NCBI GenBank assembly: GCA_017552705.1
Contig: JAFZOY010000128.1
Coordinates: forward strand, 1-41,970
Source of the DNA: Bacteroidales bacterium
GTDB lineage: Bacteria; Bacteroidota; Bacteroidia; Bacteroidales; UBA1715
Direction of reading: 5' to 3'
Length of the DNA: 41,970 bases
Of this stretch, positions 1-7,375 are shown piece after piece. The notes under the pieces were generated by a model, which saw only the letters and a program-made list of their open reading frames with translations, searched no databases and was not told the origin of the DNA. Each line of letters starts with the position of its first letter. Position 1 is the stretch's first letter. A program made the position numbers and the translations under genes.

Positions 1-69
1 ACTCCAGAATGGATGCACAATCAACAAGCGATAACAATTAAAAATTATAAAAACAAATCACCGCTGTAA
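1..69 (+). CDS. possible 3' end of a gene cut by the window edge
   Basis: Frame 1 is open from the first base to a TAA at 67-69 (22 codons, ending in Lys-Ser-Pro-Leu). It would converge on the glycosyltransferase gene. The stretch is too short to show any family and the two other forward frames are also briefly open, so this is only a possibility. Confidence 0.2.
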   Translation, partial: TPEWMHNQQAITIKNYKNKSPL

Positions 70-85
70 TTAAACAACGGTGATT
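44..85 (-). terminator. Rho-independent terminator of the glycosyltransferase unit
   Basis: An 8-bp perfect inverted repeat (56-63 with 78-85, loop of 14) is followed on the minus strand by a T-rich run. It lies about 135 bp past the glycosyltransferase stop. A second small hairpin (7-bp arms, AAAGTCG with CGACTTT, near 163-185) sits between the gene and this terminator; nothing else is visible in 86-217. Confidence 0.55.
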
Positions 86-217
86 AAAAAATAACTATTT
101 TTGTCTAATAAAACTGTAACGCTTATTTAGGACTAGACATGGTACTACATACAAAGCAGGAATAAAGTCGCGTTGCTTTCGACTTTAAGCATAGAATAAA
201 TCACAAAAAAGCTGGAA

Positions 218-1339
218 TTACATTAAACTCCGATATACATCTATCGTTTGTTTTGCGAAGTTTTCGAGTGAAAATTGTTTTACTTGCTCAAGACCTTCAT
301 CAACTAAGCGATTTCGGAGATTAGGATTGTTATGTAAATCAAGGATTGCCTGCGAAATACTTTCAATTTTGTATGGATCTATATAATAGCCCGCAGAACC
401 GCCGACTTCTGGTAACGAGGTGGTATTACTCAATATAACTGGAGTTTTGCTCTTAAACGCCTCTAAAATAGGAATTCCGAAGCCTTCGTAGCGTGAAGGA
501 TAGAGGAAAAATTCCGCACATTGGTAAATTGTTGGTAACGCATTGTTTTCAATATCGCTACGGATGATGATTCTTTCCTTGAGGTTGTGGTTTTCGATGT
601 ATGTCATCAGACGGCGCATATAGTTGCGTCCTTTGCCCACAATTACAAGTGGAATGTCGATTTGGTCTTTAATTTCGTTGTAGGCTTCGGCAAGACTGAG
701 CACATTTTTACGATCGGTGATTGCGCCCACATACAACATATATTTCTTAGGAAATTCTAATTTTTCGAGCAAATCCTGTTTTTCCTTGTCGGTGTATTCC
801 GCATCGAAAATATTACTACATGTTTGATATACAACGTGGATTTTTTTCGGGTCGATATTGAAATTATCAATAATATCCTTTTTTGTCGCTTCGCTTGTCG
901 CAATGATTGCGTTAGCGTTTGTGCACGAATTTCGCCACTTAATATCGTAGATTTTTTTGTCAATTAATGGGAAATCAGCGGGAAACAGTTTGTAAATCAA
1001 ATCGTGGATGGTTACCACCGACTTGATTGCTGTTTTCTCTATGCCGACGGGCAATTCGTGACTCAAACCATGGTAAATGTCGATGTCGTGTTCGAGCAAT
1101 GAGTTAAGAATCATTTTTGTCCGCCAAATAGATTTTGAAGAGAATAAACTTGGCGTAACTGTCTCAAATTCTTGGGTATAGTAAAAACTTTCTTCGTTGT
1201 AGGCGATTTTGGGTGAAAACAGCACGTATGTGTTTTCTGGATACAATTCCTTCAAACTACGGACTAAACTTCGACTGTAATTGCCTAATCCTGTTCCATT
1301 TAGGAATAATCGTTTTGCATCAAACCCAATTTTATACAT
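218..1339 (-). CDS. GT4-family glycosyltransferase
   Basis: The 373-residue protein has the two-Rossmann layout of GT-B glycosyltransferases. Residues from about 190 on match the GT4 donor-binding domain: a YVGAITDRKN-type start, a VGKG turn, and the EGFGIPILEAF segment carrying the E-x7-E motif that contacts the sugar nucleotide. The N-terminal half has the glycine-rich GLGNYSRSL loop typical of mannosyl- and glucosyltransferases of this class. It probably adds a sugar to a lipid-linked glycan (O-antigen, capsule or exopolysaccharide) at the inner membrane face; donor and acceptor cannot be read from sequence. Its start overlaps the end of the upstream LutA-like gene by 8 bp, so the two are translationally coupled. 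No other glycan cluster genes lie next to it. Confidence 0.85.
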   Translation of the reverse strand: MYKIGFDAKRLFLNGTGLGNYSRSLVRSLKELYPENTYVLFSPKIAYNEESFYYTQEFETVTPSLFSSKSIWRTKMILNSLLEHDIDIYHGLSHELPVGIEKTAIKSVVTIHDLIYKLFPADFPLIDKKIYDIKWRNSCTNANAIIATSEATKKDIIDNFNIDPKKIHVVYQTCSNIFDAEYTDKEKQDLLEKLEFPKKYMLYVGAITDRKNVLSLAEAYNEIKDQIDIPLVIVGKGRNYMRRLMTYIENHNLKERIIIRSDIENNALPTIYQCAEFFLYPSRYEGFGIPILEAFKSKTPVILSNTTSLPEVGGSAGYYIDPYKIESISQAILDLHNNPNLRNRLVDEGLEQVKQFSLENFAKQTIDVYRSLM

Positions 1340-2057
1340 GCTCGAAGTTGCTTAATATGTTTACAATATGAATTGGTTTTATGTTGATGTTATTTCGCTC
1401 AACGTATGCTTTAATATTCATCAGACAGGAGAATTCCGTGCCTGTGATGTATTCCGCGCCAGATTCAACGGCAAAACGTACATTTTGTTCAACCATTGCC
1501 GACGAAATATCTTTTTGTTTTATGGAGAATGTTCCACCGAAACCGCAGCAGGTTGTGCTTTCTTCCATTTCAACGATTTCAAGTCCTTTCACGTTTTGAA
1601 GTAACGTGCGTGGTTCTGTTGTCAGTCCGTATTCGCGGAGCGCTGAACAAGAGTCGTGGACGGTGACTTTTCCATTGAAAGTTGCGCCTAAATTGGTGAT
1701 GTGCAGTACATTAACAAGAAAATCACAAATGTCGTAGATGCGGTTCGAAAGATTTTCTGCGCGTTCTTTTTCTTTAGGGTCATCGAACAACGATGCATAG
1801 CGGCGTTTGATAAAGCCTGTGCAAGATCCACCTGGACTTACGATTACTCTATCGCCTTCGAAATCTGAGAGAAATTTTCGTGCTAATTCCTGTGTTTCCT
1901 TGGTGTAGCCGCTGTTGAACTGCGGTTGTCCACAGCACGTCTGTTTGGGGTTATAATGCACAGTACAACCGACGTGTTCTAAAATAGCAACCAGATTCTC
2001 TCCGATTTGAGGTTCAATCTGGTCAACAAAACAAGGAATAAACAAATCAACTTCCAT
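1332..2057 (-). CDS. LutA/YkgE-type (Fe-S)-binding oxidoreductase subunit
   Basis: The 241-residue protein carries the two cysteine-rich CCG domains of the LutA/GlcF/heterodisulfide-reductase family. Visible ligands are Cys9 and CCG at 41-43 in the first half, and Cys137 (DSC) and CCGFGG at 170-175 in the second. The length is normal for LutA (about 240). In Bacillus and many other bacteria LutA works with LutB and LutC to oxidise L-lactate. Neither partner is in the window, so the electron partner is unknown. The gene overlaps the glycosyltransferase downstream and has its own -7 box upstream. The family call is firm; lactate as substrate is only an inference from homologues. Confidence 0.82.
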   Translation of the reverse strand: MEVDLFIPCFVDQIEPQIGENLVAILEHVGCTVHYNPKQTCCGQPQFNSGYTKETQELARKFLSDFEGDRVIVSPGGSCTGFIKRRYASLFDDPKEKERAENLSNRIYDICDFLVNVLHITNLGATFNGKVTVHDSCSALREYGLTTEPRTLLQNVKGLEIVEMEESTTCCGFGGTFSIKQKDISSAMVEQNVRFAVESGAEYITGTEFSCLMNIKAYVERNNINIKPIHIVNILSNFEHV

Positions 2058-2074
2058 ACAGAAATTTTTATTTG

Positions 2075-2082
2075 CAAAAATA
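2075..2082 (-). promoter_or_regulatory. -7 box (TATTTTTG) for the LutA-like/glycosyltransferase unit
   Basis: The minus strand reads TATTTTTG, a perfect TAnnTTTG box, 18 bp before the ATG at 2057. No clear -33 TTG is seen at 17-20 bp. It implies a very short leader. Confidence 0.5.
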
Positions 2083-2112
2083 ATGTTTTGTATGGAATTT
2101 ATGAAAGTAGAG

Positions 2113-2140
2113 TTAAAAATTATGGCGCAAAACCATAATT
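2113..2140 (-). terminator. terminator of the pheA-tyrA-DAHP synthase operon
   Basis: An 8-bp stem (2118-2125 with 2133-2140, AATTATGG/CCATAATT, 7-nt loop) is followed on the minus strand by a short T run. It lies 28 bp after the stop of the last aromatic gene and separates that operon from the LutA-like unit. Confidence 0.6.
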
Positions 2141-2167
2141 CTTAACCCATATTCATAATTATTTCAC

Positions 2168-3241
2168 TTAACTATTAACGATTTCCGTTTGAATATTGAT
2201 TGATTCTTGGTGAATTGCTTTAAACGTTTTTTCAATCAATTCGTCGCTCAACCCTTTTTCAGCGCCACGGGCAAGTTTGTCTGTCAAGATTTGGTCCCAA
2301 CGATGTGATTGGAATACTTGCACATTGTTTTCCTTTTTCGTCTTACCCATTTCGCGACATACGTCCATACGTTTCGAAAGCGTGTCGAGCAACATTTCGT
2401 CAAGTACGTCGATTTTTGCACGAAGTTCGCTCATAACTTCCTTGTAATCAGCATTATTCGTTCCGCGTTCACGAACAACCAAACTATTCAGGATTTCGCC
2501 TAAATTTTTCGGCGTGAATTGTTGCTTCGAGTCGCTTAACGCCATGTCGGGATTGCAGTGTGATTCAATAATCAAACCATTTGCGCCCAAATCCAACGAT
2601 TTTTGTGCCAATTCCTGAACATATTCGCGTTTTCCTGCCATGTGGCTTGGGTCGCAGATAATTGGCAATTCAGGGATTCGGCGATGTAATTCTATCGCCA
2701 TCTGCCACTGCGGAGCGTTACGGTATTTTATTTTTTCGAACGATGAAAAACCACGGTGAATTGCACCGAGTTTCGTGATTCCGGCACCGGCAATTCGCTC
2801 GAAAGCACCAATCCACAATTCCAAGTCGGGATTGATAGGATTCTTGATAAGCACAGGAATGTCAACGCCTTTCAACTCGTTGGCGATTTCTTGCACGGCA
2901 AACGGATTCACCGTCGTACGGGCACCAATCCAAAGAATGTCAACACCCATTTTGAGGGCTTCGTTCACGTGTTTCTGGCAGGCGACTTCGGTTGCCGTAA
3001 GCATTCCATATTCCTTTTTAACTCGTTTCAACCACGCCAATCCTTCGAAACCAACGCCTTCGAATGAATTTGGACGAGTGCGAGGTTTCCAAATACCCGC
3101 ACGGAAAATTTGTACACCAATTTCTTTCAATCCTTTGGCAGTTTCCATTACCTGCTCTTCTGATTCTGCACTACACGGGCCTGCTATGATTACAGGACGC
3201 TTTGCGTTAATTCCCCATGTTTCTATACTATCTACTTTCAT
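2168..3241 (-). CDS. bifunctional DAHP synthase / chorismate mutase
   Basis: The 357-residue protein is a fusion. Residues 1-255 form a small-type DAHP synthase of the KDO8P-synthase-like fold (GPCSAES at 21-27, KPRTRP at 52-57, CDPSHMAGKR at 196-205), which condenses phosphoenolpyruvate with erythrose 4-phosphate at the entry to the shikimate pathway. Residues 265-350 form an AroQ-type chorismate mutase (ELRAKID near 272, then RMDVCREMGKTKK), which makes prephenate from chorismate. This joins the first step to the branch step feeding TyrA and PheA, the next genes upstream. In homologous fusions the mutase domain also serves as a prephenate- or chorismate-sensing inhibitor domain. It is third in the operon, 10 bp after tyrA, and is expected to be under the pheA attenuator. 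Confidence 0.93.
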   Translation of the reverse strand: MKVDSIETWGINAKRPVIIAGPCSAESEEQVMETAKGLKEIGVQIFRAGIWKPRTRPNSFEGVGFEGLAWLKRVKKEYGMLTATEVACQKHVNEALKMGVDILWIGARTTVNPFAVQEIANELKGVDIPVLIKNPINPDLELWIGAFERIAGAGITKLGAIHRGFSSFEKIKYRNAPQWQMAIELHRRIPELPIICDPSHMAGKREYVQELAQKSLDLGANGLIIESHCNPDMALSDSKQQFTPKNLGEILNSLVVRERGTNNADYKEVMSELRAKIDVLDEMLLDTLSKRMDVCREMGKTKKENNVQVFQSHRWDQILTDKLARGAEKGLSDELIEKTFKAIHQESINIQTEIVNS

Positions 3242-3251
3242 TTTTATTATT

Positions 3252-4094
3252 TTATCCTTTTAATACGTCTTTAATTCTATTTGCTTCTTTTATTTCGTCA
3301 AACAATTCTTTTGTCTTGTCATCAGCAATCAGTTGTTTGAAATGATTCAACACGTCAATGTATTTGTCGATTGAATCCGTCAGGAAACGGGCGTTTTGGC
3401 GGAAAATCGGCGTCCACATTGCCGACGAACTTTTTGCGATTCGCACGGTCGAGGCGAAACCACTGCCTGCCATTTCGAAGATTTTCTTTTCCTCGTTTTT
3501 CTCAATTTCCTGAACCGTCAAACTCAATGCGTATGCAATCACGTGCGTAAGGTGCGACACGTAGGCAATGTGTTTGTCGTGGTCTTCGGCCGACATATAC
3601 AACACGCTCATTCCTAATAACTTATAAAGTGTTAGCGCACGTTTGAGAGCAAAATCGCTACTCAATTCTTTCTCGCAGATGATTGCCTTCTTGTCCTTGA
3701 ACAAACCAGCAAATGCAGCTGTTGGTCCCGAAAACTCCGTTCCAGCCATAGGGTGCGAAGCAACGAAATTTCCTCGGCGAGGGTGATTCCGTACTTTTCC
3801 GCAGATTCCCGCCTTTGTCGAACCAGTGTCAATTACAACAGCATCGTCGCGCATTGTGTCGAGTATTGACGGAAGCATTTCGCGTGCCGCATCCACAGGT
3901 ATTGAGATAATAATCAAATCAGCAATCAAAACAGCTTGTTCCAGCGGCATAGCCATATCGATAATACCAAGTTCTATCGCTTTTTTCAGGTTTTCTTCGC
4001 TTGCATCAACACCAATGATTTTTGTCTCAAAACCACGGGCGGAAAGTGCCATTGAGCCGCCAATCAAACCTGTTCCTATAACTACAATATTCAT
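3252..4094 (-). CDS. tyrA: prephenate dehydrogenase
   Basis: The 280-residue protein begins with an NAD(P)-binding Rossmann motif (IGTGLIGGS, residues 6-14). It has the SHPMAGTEFSGP signature of TyrA near residue 115 and a His-rich SHLTH segment near 180. It oxidatively decarboxylates prephenate to 4-hydroxyphenylpyruvate for tyrosine synthesis in the cytoplasm. There is no C-terminal ACT domain, so feedback control by tyrosine, if any, must act elsewhere, for example by attenuation. Spacing to pheA is 1 bp and to the DAHP synthase gene 10 bp, a tight three-gene operon. No aromatic aminotransferase is included. Confidence 0.93.
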   Translation of the reverse strand: MNIVVIGTGLIGGSMALSARGFETKIIGVDASEENLKKAIELGIIDMAMPLEQAVLIADLIIISIPVDAAREMLPSILDTMRDDAVVIDTGSTKAGICGKVRNHPRRGNFVASHPMAGTEFSGPTAAFAGLFKDKKAIICEKELSSDFALKRALTLYKLLGMSVLYMSAEDHDKHIAYVSHLTHVIAYALSLTVQEIEKNEEKKIFEMAGSGFASTVRIAKSSSAMWTPIFRQNARFLTDSIDKYIDVLNHFKQLIADDKTKELFDEIKEANRIKDVLKG

Positions 4095-4095
4095 A

Positions 4096-4932
4096 TTAGT
4101 TCAATATTTCGTAATTAAATTTTTCGTCACGTTTATATTCTCCCAAGACCGAAAGATTTGAAACCACCTTCAACACTGCTGCCAAAGCGGCGTCAAACTT
4201 GTTTTTGTCTTTCCATTCCAAATCCACGTAGAATGTATATTGATACGGACTTCCCAAAATAGGAAGCGACTGGATTTTGGTAAGATTTATCTCATGTTGC
4301 TTGAATGCCGCCAACACATCGACAAGCGAACCTGGCTGATGCGACAATTCAAAACAAATCGATGCCTTGTTATTTTCCTCACTATCGACGGGAATACGGC
4401 TCAGGGCAAGAAAACGAGTGTAATTTTTCTTGTGCGTCTGAATGTTACGGGCAAGTATTTCCAAGCCATACAATTCAGCGGCATATTCACTTGCGATAGC
4501 TGCCGCATTCGTAAGATTTTCCTCAACGATTTTCTGGGCACTCGAAGCCGTGTCGGACCAGTTGATGATTTTTATGTCGGGATAATTGTCGAGAAAATCC
4601 TTGCTTTGCTGGATTGCGATGGGATGCGAATACACCTCGTGGATGTCCTCGATTTTCGTTCCCGGCAACACCATAAGATTTTGCGTGATATGAAGGCTAA
4701 TTTCGCCAATCACCTTGAGTTTTGAGCGTTTGAGTAACAAATAATTTTCAAGAATACTACCAGCAATGGTATTTTCTATGGCGCAAATGCCATAGTCGGC
4801 AGTGCCGTGTTCCACAGCCGAGAACAAATCCTTGAACTGGTTGCAGTTGAGCGTTGTAATGTCGTCGCCGAAATACTCTTTGGCGGCTATTTCGTGGAAT
4901 GCTCCGTTCACACCTTGAATCGCAATTTTCAT
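4096..4932 (-). CDS. pheA: prephenate dehydratase
   Basis: The 278-residue protein has a periplasmic-binding-like catalytic domain (residues 1-180, with ENTIAGS near 53 and the essential TRF motif at 172-174) and a C-terminal ACT domain (about 190-270). It converts prephenate to phenylpyruvate. The usual ACT motifs GALV and ESRP appear here as GSLV and QSLP; this variation is familiar in Bacteroidetes and may change phenylalanine sensing. The frame is open upstream to 4989, but the ATG at 4932 gives the standard N-terminus MKIAIQG. The upstream extension would read through the attenuator hairpin and its T run (the source of a spurious Phe triplet). It is the first gene after the leader. Confidence 0.94.
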   Translation of the reverse strand: MKIAIQGVNGAFHEIAAKEYFGDDITTLNCNQFKDLFSAVEHGTADYGICAIENTIAGSILENYLLLKRSKLKVIGEISLHITQNLMVLPGTKIEDIHEVYSHPIAIQQSKDFLDNYPDIKIINWSDTASSAQKIVEENLTNAAAIASEYAAELYGLEILARNIQTHKKNYTRFLALSRIPVDSEENNKASICFELSHQPGSLVDVLAAFKQHEINLTKIQSLPILGSPYQYTFYVDLEWKDKNKFDAALAAVLKVVSNLSVLGEYKRDEKFNYEILN

Positions 4933-4947
4933 ATTTTTATATTTTTC

Positions 4948-4978
4948 AAAAAAAAAGCCCCGATTTTCATCGAGGCTT
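4948..4978 (-). terminator. attenuator terminator ahead of pheA
   Basis: On the minus strand a 10-bp stem (4969-4978 with 4955-4964, one G-U pair) with a GAAA loop is followed by a 9-T run ending at 4948. It stands 15 bp before the pheA ATG and 27 bp after the leader-peptide stop. Its 5' arm (AGCCTCG, 4971-4977) is also exactly complementary to a segment inside the leader peptide gene (5018-5024), so the terminator can be undone by an alternative pairing. Confidence 0.88.
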
Positions 4979-5005
4979 CGTTTATACAATTTTAATTCAT
5001 TTCAA

Positions 5006-5083
5006 TTACATACACACAGCCTCGCTTTTACCTTCGTAAAAGAAGTAAAAATAAAAGTAAAAGAATGTGTTTTTTGTCTTCAT
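5006..5083 (-). CDS. Phe/Tyr attenuation leader peptide
   Basis: This is a 25-codon ORF (ATG at 5083, TAA at 5006-5008). After MKTKNT it encodes FFYFYFYFFY: six Phe and four Tyr codons without interruption, then EGKSEAVCM. It starts about 15-20 nt after the expected transcription start. A run of ten aromatic codons has no structural meaning for so short a peptide and marks it as a sensor of aminoacyl-tRNA, like enterobacterial PheL. The use of both Phe and Tyr codons fits the operon, which makes both amino acids. Confidence 0.87.
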   Translation of the reverse strand: MKTKNTFFYFYFYFFYEGKSEAVCM

Positions 5084-5177
5084 ACTTGTTCGTTTTTGAC
5101 GGAGCAAATATATTAAAAAAAGTATTTGTTGTACTCGCTGAGAAAATTTTTTGTGTCAAAAATATACGTACACAAAT

Positions 5178-5210
5178 AAAAAAGGAAGATTTCGATAGTT
5201 GAAACCTTCC
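5178..5210 (-). terminator. terminator of the rubrerythrin operon
   Basis: A 10-bp stem (5201-5210 with 5184-5193, one G-U pair, 7-nt loop) is followed by six T on the minus strand. It lies 25 bp after the stop of the downstream rubrerythrin gene and separates it from the pheA promoter. Confidence 0.8.
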
Positions 5211-5234
5211 TTTGTGCTGAATGAAAAATCTTTG

Positions 5235-5777
5235 TTATTTCTTGAAATAACGATTGAAAAGACCTTGGAACCCTTGTCCGTGACGGGCTTCGTCTTTTGC
5301 CATTTCGTGGACAGTATCGTGGATGGCGTCAAGGTTTTGTTCCTTGGCGTTTTTCGCAATGCGCATTTTATCTTCGCAAGCTCCTGCTTCCGCCATCATA
5401 CGTTTTTCAAGGTTTGTTTTGGTGTCCCACACGATTTCGCCGAGCAATTCCGCAAATTTAGCCGCATGTTCAGCTTCCTCGAACGCGTATCGTTTGAAAG
5501 CTTCGGCGATTTCAGGATACCCTTCGCGGTCGGCTTGGCGGCTCATTGCGAGGTACATGCCAACTTCGGAGCATTCGCCCATAAAGTGGGCATTCAAATC
5601 TTTTTTCATTTCGTCGGACGTGTTTTTCGCGATACCAACAACGTGTTCCGTTACGAAATTCAGCGTATCGGCTGCGATTTTCCATGTTACCACTTGCTTA
5701 CATTGCGGACAGCGCTCTGGAGCCTCGTCGCCTTCGTGAACATATCCACATACGGGACAGATGAATTTTTTTGCCAT
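5235..5777 (-). CDS. reverse rubrerythrin (N-terminal rubredoxin domain)
   Basis: The 180-residue protein has a rubredoxin-like Fe(Cys)4 knuckle pair at the N-terminus (CPVC 7-10, CPQC 23-26). A four-helix ferritin-like diiron domain follows (about 55-180, with the EEAEH and DEARHG ligand motifs). The order is the reverse of classical rubrerythrin, as in the clostridial reverse rubrerythrins. These proteins reduce hydrogen peroxide, and in some cases oxygen, in the cytoplasm of anaerobes with electrons from NADH via rubredoxin reductases. It is the second gene of a two-gene operon with a classical rubrerythrin, 18 bp apart. Confidence 0.9.
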   Translation of the reverse strand: MAKKFICPVCGYVHEGDEAPERCPQCKQVVTWKIAADTLNFVTEHVVGIAKNTSDEMKKDLNAHFMGECSEVGMYLAMSRQADREGYPEIAEAFKRYAFEEAEHAAKFAELLGEIVWDTKTNLEKRMMAEAGACEDKMRIAKNAKEQNLDAIHDTVHEMAKDEARHGQGFQGLFNRYFKK

Positions 5778-5795
5778 AATCGTACTATTTATATA

Positions 5796-6335
5796 TTAAT
5801 AATTCTCTGCTTTTACTTGGAAATAAGCCTGTGGATGGTTGCAAACAGGGCAAACTTCCGGCGCTTTCTTTCCGATAACAATATGACCGCAGTTCGAACA
5901 TTGCCAGATCATATCTTTGTCTTTCGAGAACACAAGACCACCTTTTATGTTTGCCAACAATTTTTTGTAGCGTTCCTCGTGTTCTTTCTCAATTTTAGCC
6001 ACCCCTTCGAACAAATCAGCAATTTCGTTGAATCCTTCTTCGCGGGCTTCTTTTGCGAAAGTTGCGTACATGTCGGTCCATTCATAGTTTTCGCCGTCGG
6101 CAGCGTCTTGTAGGTTTGTTATAGTGTCGGGAATTCCTCCATTGTGCAATAATTTGAACCAAATTTTAGCATGTTCTTTTTCGTTGTTTGCAGTTTCCTC
6201 GAAAATGCTTGCTATCTGCACAAATCCGTCTTTTTTAGCTTTCGATGCATAATATGTGTATTTATTACGCGCTTGTGACTCGCCGGCAAAGGCTGTCTGC
6301 AAGTTTTTTTCTGTTTTTGAACCTTTTAATTCCAT
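5796..6335 (-). CDS. rbr: classical rubrerythrin (C-terminal rubredoxin domain)
   Basis: The 179-residue protein starts with the diiron ferritin-like domain (GESQARNKY near 17, [11 protein letters not shown] near 46, [10 protein letters not shown] near 117). It ends in a rubredoxin domain (CSNCGH near 145, CPVCNHP near 161). It is an NADH-linked peroxidase protecting anaerobes from peroxide. It is transcribed before the reverse rubrerythrin, so the cell makes both domain orders from one mRNA. The 76-bp space to the divergent SPFH gene holds its promoter, but no clean -7 box is visible on this strand. Confidence 0.93.
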   Translation of the reverse strand: MELKGSKTEKNLQTAFAGESQARNKYTYYASKAKKDGFVQIASIFEETANNEKEHAKIWFKLLHNGGIPDTITNLQDAADGENYEWTDMYATFAKEAREEGFNEIADLFEGVAKIEKEHEERYKKLLANIKGGLVFSKDKDMIWQCSNCGHIVIGKKAPEVCPVCNHPQAYFQVKAENY

Positions 6336-6447
6336 AATTTTATTGTTTTGATTGTTTTACATTTCGAATGGTTACAAATTTCGTAAATTCTTGGAGAAAT
6401 AAAACCTATGATTGTACAAAAAAGACCAACTGATTTCAGATTTTTTT

Positions 6448-6455
6448 TATCTTTG
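6448..6455 (+). promoter_or_regulatory. -7 box (TATCTTTG) for the SPFH gene
   Basis: TATCTTTG is a perfect TAnnTTTG box, 22 bp before the ATG at 6478. It decides the start: an upstream in-frame codon near 6412 lies ahead of the promoter and cannot be used. Confidence 0.6.
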
Positions 6456-6477
6456 CGATGAATTAAAGAAAATAAAT

Positions 6478-7296
6478 ATGAAAGGTAAGTATCAGAAACT
6501 AATTATTTTTGGCATTGTTGCGGTTTTCTTTCTTGTTGTATTTGGTAACAGCATGTTTATTAAACTTGAAGCAACCGAGCGCGGTGTAATTTTCCGTCAG
6601 TTTACAACAGGTTTGGATAAAGAAAATGTGTATGAACCTGGCTTCCATATAATTGCGCCATGGAACGATATGTATGTGTTCAATGTGGCAGAGCAAAAAG
6701 TTGAAGAAACAATGGATGTGCTCGATAAAAACGGACTATCCATCAATATAGAAATCACCGTTCGTTTTTTTCCAATCTACAATCGTGTAGGATATTTGTA
6801 CGAGGCGTTCCGCACCGACTATGCAAACGTGTTGGTGATTCCTGAAGTTCGTTCGTCGGTTCGACAAGTTGCCGGACGCTATACAGCCGAAGAAATTTAT
6901 TCTACAAAACGTTCAGAAGTTGAAACAACAATTATTGAAGAAGCTGGTAAAAAGTTGCGTGACAACAATATAGAAATGAAGGCATTGTTGATTCGTTCCA
7001 TCAATTTGCCACAGGATATCCGTCAGGCTATTGAAAGCAAGTTGAAACAAGAACAAGAAGCGCTTGCATACCAATTCCGTTTGGAAAAAGAAAAATCAGA
7101 GGCTGAACGTAAGCGTATTGCTGCCGAAGGTGAGGCTCGCGCCAACAATATCATCAACAACAGTTTGACGCCAAGTTTGTTGAAAATGCGTGGAATCGAG
7201 GCAACGTTGGAATTGAGTAAATCGCAGAACTCAAAAACTGTGATAGTCGGAAACTCTGGCACCAACGGTCTTCCGCTGATTCTTGGCGATAAGTAA
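6478..7296 (+). CDS. SPFH/prohibitin-family membrane protein
   Basis: From the ATG at 6478 the protein has 272 residues: one N-terminal membrane anchor (about 6-26), the SPFH/Band 7 domain (to about 190), a Glu/Lys/Ala-rich helix likely to coil (about 190-225), and a short tail ending in an NGLPLILGDK-type sequence typical of bacterial prohibitin homologues. Such proteins form large rings at the inner membrane and organise membrane domains or control proteases such as FtsH. The gene has its own promoter and terminator, so it is monocistronic. Partners cannot be deduced here. Confidence 0.88.
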   Translation: MKGKYQKLIIFGIVAVFFLVVFGNSMFIKLEATERGVIFRQFTTGLDKENVYEPGFHIIAPWNDMYVFNVAEQKVEETMDVLDKNGLSINIEITVRFFPIYNRVGYLYEAFRTDYANVLVIPEVRSSVRQVAGRYTAEEIYSTKRSEVETTIIEEAGKKLRDNNIEMKALLIRSINLPQDIRQAIESKLKQEQEALAYQFRLEKEKSEAERKRIAAEGEARANNIINNSLTPSLLKMRGIEATLELSKSQNSKTVIVGNSGTNGLPLILGDK

Positions 7297-7323
7297 ATTT
7301 TCATAAAACATAAATATAGAGAG

Positions 7324-7356
7324 AAGGACGGTGATACAATTCATCGTCCTTTTTTA
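7324..7356 (+). terminator. terminator of the SPFH gene
   Basis: An 11-bp stem (AAGGACGGTGA at 7324-7334 with 7341-7351, one G-U pair) is followed by a T run. It lies 27 bp after the SPFH stop, and faces the convergent T9SS gene. Confidence 0.82.
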
Positions 7357-7375
7357 TACAACACACAAAAGGGTT

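Larger units (their letters stand above)
4948..5112 (-). promoter_or_regulatory. Phe/Tyr ribosome-mediated attenuator (whole leader)
   Basis: Four elements follow in order on the minus strand. A perfect -7 box TATATTTG (5105-5112) precedes a leader ORF (5083-5006) with ten aromatic codons in a row. A 7-bp hairpin (5036-5042 with 5025-5031, CTTTTAC/GTAAAAG, loop GAAG) covers the end of that run. A segment CGAGGCT (5018-5024) can pair either as antiterminator with 4971-4977 or be covered by the ribosome. If charged tRNA-Phe or tRNA-Tyr is scarce, a ribosome stalled on the aromatic codons leaves 5018-5024 free to capture the terminator arm and allows pheA-tyrA-DAHP synthase transcription. If the ribosome runs to the stop at 5006-5008 it masks this segment and the terminator forms. 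The architecture is seen in sequence; the mechanism is inferred from known Phe and Trp attenuators. Confidence 0.85.

Noticed and set aside
155-190. Sequence with a TTCGACT word that recalls a tRNA T-loop
   Set aside because: The pairing is a simple 7-bp hairpin with a 9-nt loop; no acceptor stem, D-arm or anticodon arm is present.
4933-4989. Extension of pheA upstream to 4989, which adds 19 residues including three Phe
   Set aside because: These codons are the attenuator hairpin and its T run; the ATG at 4932 gives the standard PheA start.
5199-6113. A 304-codon open frame on the plus strand opposite the two rubrerythrin genes
   Set aside because: It runs antisense to two clear rubrerythrins and its residues (Phe- and His-rich) reflect the reverse complement of their codons. 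No promoter or ribosome site precedes it.
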